Of a DNA stretch of 11,300 nucleotides, positions 1-8,495 are shown in pieces. The stretch's first letter is position 1. The number at the start of each line of letters is the position of its first letter. The DNA is taken from the NCBI GenBank assembly GCA_024644145.1, contig JAHELO010000022.1, positions 1-11,300 of the forward strand, written 5' to 3'. The stretch is from Christiangramia sp. Lineage in GTDB: Bacteria; Bacteroidota; Bacteroidia; Flavobacteriales; Flavobacteriaceae. The position numbers and the translations under genes were made by a program. The notes below the pieces were generated by a model. It had not been told where the DNA came from. It ran no database searches and saw only the letters and a program-made list of their open reading frames with translations.

Positions 1-643
1 AGATACCCGGGCTTTCGTGCATAAAGAACAGCAATCTACCACCACCCAAAAACTGGGAAATATTTTTACCGAAACTACATTTAGAGATAGAACCTTAAGT
101 TCAGTAACTCAGGCCGGGCTTGTTAACAACCTCAATGATGGTATGATCTGGGGATTATTGCCCATCCTGCTGCTTTCATTTAATTATGATTCAAAAAGTA
201 TTGGTATTATCGCAGCTATATATCCGGCAGTTTGGGGTATAGGACAACTATTTACCGGGAAGATGGCCGATATCTACTCCAAAAAAGCCCTGCTTTTTAT
301 AGGGATGTTATTACAGGGAATTGCCATTTTACTTATTCCTTATTTTACCGAATTTTATCAATTAGCGACTATATCATCTGTTCTGGGAATTGGTACCGCT
401 CTTGTGTACCCCACTTTTCTATCTGCGATCGCCGATGCCACCCATCCGGGACAGCGGGCAGAAAGTATAGGGGTATTTAGACTATGGCGGGATCTGGGTT
501 ATGCCATTGGGGCTATAACCTCCGGACTAATCGCCGATGCTTTTGGGGTAGAATATGCAGTACTGTCTATTGGGGGAATTACCATACTTTCTTCCCTGGT
601 CATTCAATTCAGAATGCCTTCCCTCAAGACGAGAACTATTTGA
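1..643 (+). CDS. MFS transporter, C-terminal half (5' truncated by window edge)
   Basis: This is the C-terminal part of a major facilitator superfamily inner-membrane transporter; the substrate cannot be told. The frame is open to the first base of the window (first full codon at base 2, reading DTRAFV...), so the GTG at 17 is an internal valine codon and the true start lies outside. The visible ~213 residues contain about five to six hydrophobic segments, matching the second six-helix bundle of a 12-TM carrier. The stretch GKMADIYSKKALLFIGM resembles the loop 'motif A' (G-x-x-A-D-x-x-x-K-K) found between TM8 and TM9 in the second half of many MFS proteins. The protein ends in a short polar tail (MPSLKTRTI). 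The gene converges on katG and the two share a terminator region. Family call is secure; drug, sugar or metabolite specificity is unknown. Confidence 0.85.
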   Translation, partial: DTRAFVHKEQQSTTTQKLGNIFTETTFRDRTLSSVTQAGLVNNLNDGMIWGLLPILLLSFNYDSKSIGIIAAIYPAVWGIGQLFTGKMADIYSKKALLFIGMLLQGIAILLIPYFTEFYQLATISSVLGIGTALVYPTFLSAIADATHPGQRAESIGVFRLWRDLGYAIGAITSGLIADAFGVEYAVLSIGGITILSSLVIQFRMPSLKTRTI

Positions 644-649
644 AATTAT

Positions 650-682
650 AAAAAAAGGTGACCTTTTTTATGATCACCCTTT
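650..682 (-). terminator. Terminator hairpin between convergent MFS and katG genes
   Basis: Read on the - strand, AAAGGGTGA pairs with TCACCTTT (one bulged G) across a loop of about 12 nt and is followed directly by more Ts, a good intrinsic terminator for katG, whose stop codon is at 706-708. On the + strand, bases 651-669 can alternatively form an AAAAAAGG/CCTTTTTT stem with a 3-nt loop, so the element may also slow transcription leaving the MFS gene. The - strand role is better supported because the T-run follows the stem there. Confidence 0.65.
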
Positions 683-705
683 GAATTATTTAAAATGACA
701 TCTGT

Positions 706-3351
<2,646 letters not shown>

Positions 3352-4143
3352 ATGAAATATTATTTGGAGTCGGCACCGGCAACCAATCAGAAATTAATGA
3401 GTCTTATTTATAAGAAGAAGAAACACATAGGCCTGCCATTTACCTTTACCCCGGTTAAGGAACAGCTAAATGCCTTTATAGAAAAATATGAGCTGGAAGC
3501 ATTGGTGGAAAGGGAAAAATCAGATCTTCAAAAATTTTTAAAATTAGAAGCCTGGGTTAATGAAAATTGGGCAATTATCTGTGACTCTCCGGAGGCAGGT
3601 AATTTTCAGTTTCTATTAAAGCATGTGGATGCGGAAAATATAACCGGCTGCCCAGGTTATGTCGCGCTCCTTTTATGCAGCTTGCAAGCTTTAGGATTTA
3701 AAGCGAGAAAGCTCTGGCTAAATGCAGATATAAGCGATGCTGATGAGGAGGAGCCTGCCCATGAACTTATAGAGATTTACCTGCAGGATGAGAAGAAATG
3801 GTTTTTCATGGACCCGGAATATAAAATTATAATTATAAAAGAAGGTTTACCTCTGAATGCAGTAGAATTTCAGCAGACATTAGTCCATGAGGAGGAAATA
3901 GAGGTGATGAATATTTCCCAGGAAATCTGCAGCGAAGATTATCTGGAATATATAGGCAGATATCTCTCCTATTTCACCATTCCCCTGCATTATCGTTCTA
4001 ATTTCTGGTCGAAAATCTCCGGGAATAAAAAATTACTCACCCTGCCATTAGTGAATGAAGAAAATCCCCGGCATCTGGGGAATCCCGGAAATGCTAAACA
4101 TGTTTTCACAAATTCTATTTCAGAATTCTATTCAGTGTTATAA
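3352..4143 (+). CDS. Transglutaminase-like superfamily protein, cytoplasmic
   Basis: A 263-residue protein with the papain-like transglutaminase core. The catalytic Cys-His-Asp triad can be placed at Cys100 (TGCPGYVALLLCSLQALGFKAR), His137 (AHELIEIYL) and Asp154 (KKWFFMDPEY); spacing and surrounding hydrophobic pattern fit the family. The preceding segment LEAWVNENWAI is also typical. There is no signal peptide or membrane helix, so it should act in the cytoplasm, as an amidase, peptidase or transglutaminase-like enzyme; the substrate is unknown. About 100 residues follow the triad and resemble nothing I can name. ATG 3352 is the first possible start: a TAA lies in frame at 3325-3327. The codon lies in a hairpin. 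The gene diverges from katG; the next gene is 139 bp downstream, so joint transcription is possible but not evident. Confidence 0.75.
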   Translation: MKYYLESAPATNQKLMSLIYKKKKHIGLPFTFTPVKEQLNAFIEKYELEALVEREKSDLQKFLKLEAWVNENWAIICDSPEAGNFQFLLKHVDAENITGCPGYVALLLCSLQALGFKARKLWLNADISDADEEEPAHELIEIYLQDEKKWFFMDPEYKIIIIKEGLPLNAVEFQQTLVHEEEIEVMNISQEICSEDYLEYIGRYLSYFTIPLHYRSNFWSKISGNKKLLTLPLVNEENPRHLGNPGNAKHVFTNSISEFYSVL

Positions 4144-4282
4144 AATTCAATAATTATTACAGCCAATGTATAGAGCTACCTCTTAAAGAATTCGACGAAG
4201 ATTCAGGCAATTCACCCATTCTGTCGGCCTTTAAAATTCGGTATTTTACTAAACTAAATTTATTAATTAAAATTTACCGGAT

Positions 4283-4573
4283 ATGAAATTTATGATGACC
4301 TGGAGAATACACGAAGAACACAGACACGATGCCCTCAAAGGATTTTCTCAAATGAGCGCGGAAGATGATGCCGCAGATTACGGAGATAAGATAACACTAA
4401 TAGGCAGATGGCATGATATTGCCGGCTTTAACGGCGTAGCTATTTTTGAAACCGATGATGCGATGGCTCTTTCAAACTGGGCTCTGAATTGGAATGAAAT
4501 ACTGGATGCCACCGTTATCCCGGTCCTGGATGATGACGAGACCAGAAAGCTGGGAAAGATGAGAAATGAGTGA
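4283..4573 (+). CDS. DUF3303 family small protein
   Basis: A 96-residue protein that matches the DUF3303 pattern as I know it: an opening β-strand MKFMMTWRIH followed by a charged helix (EEHRHDALKGFSQMS), then GRWHDIAGFNGVAIFETDD and a tryptophan-containing helix (ALSNWALNWNEI). This layout suggests a ferredoxin-like, dimeric α/β-barrel fold. No function is established for the family that I can cite, and no catalytic residues are obvious. It is soluble and has no signal peptide. The ATG at 4283 gives the canonical N-terminus; no Shine-Dalgarno sequence is visible. The gene stands alone, 139 bp after the transglutaminase-like gene and about 145 bp before the TetR operator, and no strong terminator separates it from either. 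Family assignment is from memory of the pattern. Confidence 0.75.
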   Translation: MKFMMTWRIHEEHRHDALKGFSQMSAEDDAADYGDKITLIGRWHDIAGFNGVAIFETDDAMALSNWALNWNEILDATVIPVLDDDETRKLGKMRNE

Positions 4574-4719
4574 TTGTCCATTCATGAATATGCTTAGAAT
4601 ATTCGTATTGTATAATTACTCTAACCGGAGCTATTCCAGTAATTAACATATACTTAATAAACCTTCTCTAAATTTCCCATTCAGGTTAAACCTATGCTAA
4701 ACCTCTAGAAAATTAAATG

Positions 4720-4733
4720 AATGAACGTTCATT
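4720..4733. promoter_or_regulatory. Perfect 14-bp palindrome, predicted TetR-family operator
   Basis: AATGAACGTTCATT is a perfect inverted repeat placed 28 bp before the preferred start of the tetR-type gene (4762). Palindromes of the form TGAAC/GTTCA are typical binding sites of TetR/AcrR dimers, which usually repress their own operon. A near match to the flavobacterial -7 box, TATATTTT (consensus TAnnTTTG), follows at 4736-4743, so the operator would lie in the promoter spacer, where a bound repressor blocks polymerase. The palindrome is seen; the promoter placement is tentative. Confidence 0.7.
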
Positions 4734-4761
4734 TTTATATTTTCGCCTCAGAATTTGTTCC

Positions 4762-5340
4762 ATGAATATACCTGCCAAATCTGAAATTAAGAGGAAAGAC
4801 CTTATTCGAGCGACTATCCAGTTGGTTAACAATAATGGCTTTCATGCCACCCCAATGTCTAAAATTGCTAAAATGGCCGGGGTTTCAGCGGGTACCATTT
4901 ATCTCTATTTTGAGAATAAGCAGGATTTGGTAAACCAGGTTTATATTGAGGTTAAATCGGCTTTTACCCGTTATGCTTTCAAAAATTATGAAGAGGGAAT
5001 GGAGGTAGAAGAAGGTTTTAAAATTATATGGAAGAACATTGCAGAGTTCAAACTTCAGGAAGTGGAGGAAGCTTTCTTCCTTTCTCAGTGTGATAATTCT
5101 CCTATCATAGATGAAGCAGGAAGGCAGGAAGGTTTAAAGCACTTGCAGCCATTACTTGATCTGTGGAAGAAGGGGCAAAAGCAAGGATTGATAAAGGAAG
5201 TATCTCCCTACACTTTATATGCTTTTAGTATTTATCCCATTGCATTCCTCATGAACATGCAACAACGGGGAAGCCTCAGGCTAAATGCGCACAATATAGA
5301 TGCGGCCTACGAAATGGCCTGGAACAGTATTAAAAAATAG
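4762..5340 (+). CDS. TetR/AcrR family transcriptional regulator
   Basis: A dimeric repressor with an N-terminal helix-turn-helix and a C-terminal ligand-binding domain. Residues 8-60 fit the TetR_N domain: IKRKDLIRATIQLVNNNGF, then SKIAKMAGVSAGTIYLYFENKQDLV with the recognition helix around VSAGTIYLYF. The frame is open from ATG 4717, which would add 15 residues (207 aa), but that start lies upstream of and reads through the palindromic operator; ATG 4762 gives 192 aa, begins close to the DNA-binding domain and is preferred. In that form Cys110 is the only cysteine, a possible redox or electrophile sensor. The next gene starts 10 bp after the stop, so the two are co-transcribed, and autoregulation through the operator at 4720-4733 is likely. 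The ligand is not known. Confidence 0.9.
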   Translation: MNIPAKSEIKRKDLIRATIQLVNNNGFHATPMSKIAKMAGVSAGTIYLYFENKQDLVNQVYIEVKSAFTRYAFKNYEEGMEVEEGFKIIWKNIAEFKLQEVEEAFFLSQCDNSPIIDEAGRQEGLKHLQPLLDLWKKGQKQGLIKEVSPYTLYAFSIYPIAFLMNMQQRGSLRLNAHNIDAAYEMAWNSIKK

Positions 5341-5350
5341 TAAAGAGAGT

Positions 5351-6352
5351 ATGAAAGAGACTAAAACAATCTTATTGAAAAATCGCCCGAAAGGCCGACC
5401 AGAAATGGCAGATTTTAAGTTTGATACGGAAAGTGTTCAAGATCCCGGGGATGGTGAAGTGCTTGTAAAAGCATTATATGTATCGGTAGATCCATATCTG
5501 CGAGGACGAATGAACGATTCCCCCTCCTATATCCCTCCATTTGAGCTCAATAAACCAATTACATCTATCATTATTGCCGAAGTAATAGAGTCTAAACATG
5601 ACGAATTTAAAAAAGGTGATCACGTGTCTGGAATGATGGCCTGGAAAGAGCAACAGGTGATCAAGGCTAATGGATTAATAAAGGTTGATAAGGATAAAGC
5701 TCAGTTATCTGCCTATTTGGGTATTCTGGGAATGACGGGGCTAACAGCCTATTTAGGACTTACCGAGATAGGAAGACCTAAAAAAGGTGAAACCCTTTTA
5801 GTTTCAGGCGCAGCTGGTGCAGTGGGTAGTACTGTTGGTCAGATAGGGAAGATTATGGGATTAAAAGTAGTTGGAATTGCCGGCACCGATGAGAAAGTGG
5901 AAATGATTAAAAATGATTTCGGCTTTGACAAAGGCATTAATTACAATACCGCTGAAAATATGACCGAAGACATCAAAAAAACTTGTCCTGATGGTGTGGA
6001 TATTTATTTTGATAATGTAGGAGGTGAGATTTCTGAAGCGGTGCTCTTTAACATCAATAAATTTTCACGAACTGTGGTATGCGGGGCGATTTCAGTTTAT
6101 AATGAAACTTCCCTTCCACAAAGTACAAGTGTGCAACCCTTTCTTATTAAAAAAAGTTCTTTGATGCAGGGATTCGTTATTTCAGATTTTGCTGATAAGC
6201 ACGCCGAAGGGGTACAGAAACTGGCAGAATGGCTTAAGGAGGGCAAATTAACCTATACCGAAACGGTGAAGGAAGGTTTTAAAAATATTCCACAGGCCTT
6301 TCTGGACCTTTTCGATGGAAAGAATAAAGGCAAGATGGTAGTAAAAGTATAA
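5351..6352 (+). CDS. NADP-dependent oxidoreductase, zinc-independent MDR family (CurA / LTB4 dehydrogenase-like)
   Basis: A 333-residue medium-chain reductase of the leukotriene B4 12-hydroxydehydrogenase / CurA / alkenal reductase branch, whose members reduce the double bond of α,β-unsaturated aldehydes and ketones with NADPH. The N-terminal catalytic domain opens with TILLKNRPKGRPE and contains the family signature VSVDPYLRGRMND (about residues 44-56). The nucleotide-binding loop is SGAAGAVGSTVGQIGK (152-167), followed by YFDNVGGE (219-226). No zinc-binding cysteine/histidine set is present. The frame extends back to an ATG at 5300 inside the regulator gene, but ATG 5351 gives the canonical N-terminus, is preceded by a purine-rich AAAGAGAG, and starts 10 bp after the tetR-type stop. 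The next gene's ATG follows the TAA with no spacing. Context suggests detoxification of reactive carbonyls; the exact substrate is unknown. Confidence 0.92.
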   Translation: MKETKTILLKNRPKGRPEMADFKFDTESVQDPGDGEVLVKALYVSVDPYLRGRMNDSPSYIPPFELNKPITSIIIAEVIESKHDEFKKGDHVSGMMAWKEQQVIKANGLIKVDKDKAQLSAYLGILGMTGLTAYLGLTEIGRPKKGETLLVSGAAGAVGSTVGQIGKIMGLKVVGIAGTDEKVEMIKNDFGFDKGINYNTAENMTEDIKKTCPDGVDIYFDNVGGEISEAVLFNINKFSRTVVCGAISVYNETSLPQSTSVQPFLIKKSSLMQGFVISDFADKHAEGVQKLAEWLKEGKLTYTETVKEGFKNIPQAFLDLFDGKNKGKMVVKV

Positions 6353-7126
6353 ATGAAGTATTTGATTTTAATGGCGTTAAGTTTATATAGTTTGACAATA
6401 AACAGCCAACAGAAAAAAGAAATTATTAACTCTAAAAAAGAAAAGACTATGAAAGTACTATTTGTATTGACTTCCCATGACAAACTGGGAGACACAGGAG
6501 AAAAAACAGGATTTTGGGTAGAAGAATTTGCCAGCCCGTATTATACATTATTAGACAAAGGAGTAGATATAACCGTAGCTTCACCTAAAGGTGGGAAAGC
6601 ACCTATAGACCCTAATAGTGATACAGAAGACAATCAAACAGAGGACACAAAACGTTTTCATAATGACGAGGATGCTCAGAAAGTGATTAACAATACTGTA
6701 AAACTGGACGAAGTAAAAGCAGAGAATTTCGATGCTGTTTTTTATCCCGGAGGCCACGGTCCATTATGGGATCTTGCAAATGATAAAACTTCTATTTCAT
6801 TAATTGAAACATTTAACCGTCAGGAAAAGCCAATTGCTTTTGTATGCCATGCACCGGCAGCTTTAAAAGATGTAAAAGGAAAGGATGGGGAGCCTCTTGT
6901 AAAAGGTAAAAAGGTAACCGGTTTTACGAATACCGAAGAGGAAGCTGTGCAATTAACAGAGGTTGTACCTTTCTTAGTAGAGGATATGCTGAAGAAAAAT
7001 GGCGGCAATTATTCTAAAGCCGATGACTGGGCAGAATATGCGCTCGTGGATGGAAATTTAATTACCGGTCAGAATCCCGCTTCTTCAGGATTGGTAGCTG
7101 AAAAGCTATATGAGAAACTCAAATAA
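6353..7126 (+). CDS. DJ-1/PfpI family protein, Hsp31-like (possible glyoxalase III / deglycase-type)
   Basis: A class I glutamine-amidotransferase-like protein of the DJ-1/PfpI superfamily, closest in pattern to the Hsp31-like group, whose characterised members convert methylglyoxal to lactate without glutathione and can act as chaperones. The nucleophile elbow is AFVCHAPAAL (Cys165-His166 in the long form), with PGGHGP at 132-137 and the conserved glutamate in EKTGFWVEEFASPY (Glu57 or Glu58). The 257-residue form from ATG 6353, directly after the preceding TAA, begins with a signal-peptide-like stretch (MKYLILMALSLYSLTINSQ). ATG 6449 would give a 225-residue cytosolic protein starting MKVLFVLTSHDK, the usual family N-terminus, and has a purine-rich AAAAGAAAAG in front. 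Both starts are plausible; location therefore remains open. It is the last gene of the operon and a strong terminator follows. Confidence 0.88.
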   Translation: MKYLILMALSLYSLTINSQQKKEIINSKKEKTMKVLFVLTSHDKLGDTGEKTGFWVEEFASPYYTLLDKGVDITVASPKGGKAPIDPNSDTEDNQTEDTKRFHNDEDAQKVINNTVKLDEVKAENFDAVFYPGGHGPLWDLANDKTSISLIETFNRQEKPIAFVCHAPAALKDVKGKDGEPLVKGKKVTGFTNTEEEAVQLTEVVPFLVEDMLKKNGGNYSKADDWAEYALVDGNLITGQNPASSGLVAEKLYEKLK

Positions 7127-7148
7127 ATCTGTTTATATTTGATTATAG

Positions 7149-7177
7149 AGCCTGCGGTAAAACCGCAGGCTTTTTTT
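7149..7177 (+). terminator. Intrinsic terminator of the tetR-MDR-Hsp31 operon
   Basis: AGCCTGCGGT (7149-7158) pairs perfectly with ACCGCAGGCT (7162-7171) over 10 bp with a 3-nt AAA loop, followed by a run of Ts to 7177. It lies 22 bp after the stop codon of the DJ-1/PfpI gene and marks the 3' end of the operon. Confidence 0.93.
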
Positions 7178-7228
7178 GTATAGAACGGCAAAACAATTGC
7201 AATCTTCCCTATAGGCGTCCATCACGAA

Positions 7229-7244
7229 AAAAATCCGGATTTTT
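7229..7244. repeat. Perfect 16-bp palindrome upstream of the small membrane protein gene
   Basis: AAAAATCCGGATTTTT is fully self-complementary and lies 66 bp before the start codon at 7311. It is flanked by a second, wider pair CGAAAA/TTTTCG. With no central loop it is more likely a protein-binding site than an RNA hairpin, though the T-rich right arm could give weak termination as a backup to the operon terminator. Function is not known. Confidence 0.45.
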
Positions 7245-7310
7245 ACCTATTTTCGCCGCCTCTTTTAATTTAATAAGTTCACTTATTTACTTGCCTATAT
7301 ATAAGCTATA

Positions 7311-7736
7311 ATGACAGATAATCATCAAGAAAACGCCCGGCCTCAAAACGAAATTCCGCATGATCCCGGAAACCTGCCACAATTCTATTCCAAGAGATTG
7401 ATCCTGGTATTTTCAGGACTTTTCTCTGTACTTTTTGGAGCTGTATTGCTTATTAGTAATTTAAGATGTATTAAAGAGAGAAAGGGAATTATGCAGGTAT
7501 TAGTATTCATAATTATCTATGTTATTGGGATCATCTTTACTATGCAATCTGCAAAGACCAGCACTAATTTCTCGTTGCCTTTAAATATACTGGGAGGTCT
7601 TATTCTTAACGAATATTTCTGGAATAGGTATATAGGCAAAGAAACCGAATATGAAAAAAAAGACTGGATCAAACCCGCGCTCATATCCCTGGGAATTAGC
7701 ATTCCTGCTTTTCTGGCCCTGGTTTATTTAGGTTAA
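7311..7736 (+). CDS. Small multi-pass membrane protein of unknown function
   Basis: A 141-residue protein that I do not recognise beyond a general likeness to flavobacterial hypothetical membrane proteins with an FYSKR...LFGAVLL pattern. The first ~25 residues are polar and rich in Asn, Gln and Pro and should face the cytoplasm. Hydrophobic segments follow at about 30-50, 60-79 and 120-140, with a weaker one at 86-103 (FSLPLNILGGLILNEYFW), giving three or four membrane passes. There is no signal peptide or cysteine pair, only one Cys (53). The start at 7311 is the only sensible ATG and lies downstream of a 16-bp palindrome. It is isolated from the upstream operon by a terminator and from the next gene by 133 bp. 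Coding status is supported by the clean hydrophobic pattern; function is unknown. Confidence 0.75.
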   Translation: MTDNHQENARPQNEIPHDPGNLPQFYSKRLILVFSGLFSVLFGAVLLISNLRCIKERKGIMQVLVFIIIYVIGIIFTMQSAKTSTNFSLPLNILGGLILNEYFWNRYIGKETEYEKKDWIKPALISLGISIPAFLALVYLG

Positions 7737-7869
7737 AGAACCCTGTGCTATTTAAGGTTTCATGGTATGTCCCCAGCAAAAAACACACATCTTAAGTCCC
7801 GATGCCTGTGACCTGAGAGGTTAATGTTAAAATTTTGGCTTAAATTACTTTAACCTAATACTAAATTAT

Positions 7870-8409
7870 ATGAGCATTTTAAAAAAGATCCTGATTGTAA
7901 TAGTAGTAATAATTGCAATTCCACTAATCGTCGCAATATTCGTAAAGAAGAATTATGAGGTTGAGCGTGATATTGTGATCGACCAGCCAAAAGAAGAAGT
8001 TTTTGATTATGTAAAACATCTTAAAAATCAGGACAACTACAGTAAATGGGCAACTATAGATCCTGAAATGGAGAAATCTTACAGTGGTACAGATGGAACC
8101 GTTGGCTTTGTTTCTGCCTGGGACAGCGAGCATGAAGATGTAGGGAAGGGAGAACAGGAAATAGTTAAGATTACAGAAGGTGAAAGAGTAGATTTTGAGC
8201 TACGGTTTTATGAACCATTTGAAGCTACTGAACCGGCTTTTATGACTACTGAAGCAATAGCTGATAATAAAACTAAAGTAACCTGGGGCTTCTCAGGTCA
8301 TATGGACTACCCGATGAATCTAATGTTATTATTCATGGATTTTGAGGAAATGATTGGCGGAGACCTGGAAATGGGTCTGCAAAATCTAAAACGGAAACTG
8401 GAAAAATAA
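7870..8409 (+). CDS. SRPBCC family protein (polyketide cyclase/START-like), membrane-anchored
   Basis: A 179-residue protein with one N-terminal membrane anchor (about residues 5-26, KKILIVIVVIIAIPLIVAIFV) followed by a START/Bet v1-like SRPBCC domain. The domain pattern is clear: YEVERDIVIDQPKEEVFDYVKHLKNQDNYSKW at its start, a GTDGTVGFVSAWDS strand-turn, KVTWGFSGHMDYPMN, and the closing amphipathic helix GGDLEMGLQNLKRKLEK. Such domains bind hydrophobic ligands in a deep cavity; in bacteria, homologues of this type are common but mostly without a known ligand. The anchor suggests the domain sits at the membrane, probably on the outer face, but the orientation is not certain. ATG 7870 is the first start in the frame. 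The gene is probably transcribed alone and ends 16 bp before a strong terminator. Confidence 0.87.
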   Translation: MSILKKILIVIVVIIAIPLIVAIFVKKNYEVERDIVIDQPKEEVFDYVKHLKNQDNYSKWATIDPEMEKSYSGTDGTVGFVSAWDSEHEDVGKGEQEIVKITEGERVDFELRFYEPFEATEPAFMTTEAIADNKTKVTWGFSGHMDYPMNLMLLFMDFEEMIGGDLEMGLQNLKRKLEK

Positions 8410-8425
8410 TATTATATAGAAAATG

Positions 8426-8461
8426 AAAAAAGCCTGACTAAAATAAAGTCAGGCTTTTTTT
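8426..8461. terminator. Bidirectional terminator between the SRPBCC gene and the PorP/SprF gene
   Basis: AAAAAAGCCTGACT (8426-8439) pairs with AGTCAGGCTTTTTT (8447-8460) as a perfect 14-bp stem with a 7-nt loop. The A-run before and T-run after make it functional on both strands, fitting its position between convergent genes: 16 bp after the SRPBCC stop and 34 bp past the porP-like stop. Confidence 0.93.
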
Positions 8462-8495
8462 ATGAACTCTTAATACTTCCTTTTCTAATTCGCTC

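Noticed and set aside
232..480. 82-codon + strand frame inside the MFS gene
   Set aside because: Out-of-frame shadow of the transporter; the MFS frame has the clear helix pattern.
4144..4286. Open stretch ending in ELPLKEFDEDSG...IYRI before the DUF3303 gene
   Set aside because: No start codon gives a sensible protein, the stretch is AT-rich, and no domain is visible; treated as intergenic.
4586..4645. Short inverted repeats GAATAT/ATATTC and ATTACT/AGTAAT after the DUF3303 gene
   Set aside because: Arms are only 6 bp, AT-rich and without a T-run, so they are too weak to call a terminator or operator.
5300..5350. Earlier ATG for the MDR oxidoreductase, overlapping the regulator gene
   Set aside because: The added residues MRPTKWPGTVLKNSKES are the out-of-frame reading of the regulator's 3' end; the family N-terminus begins at ATG 5351.
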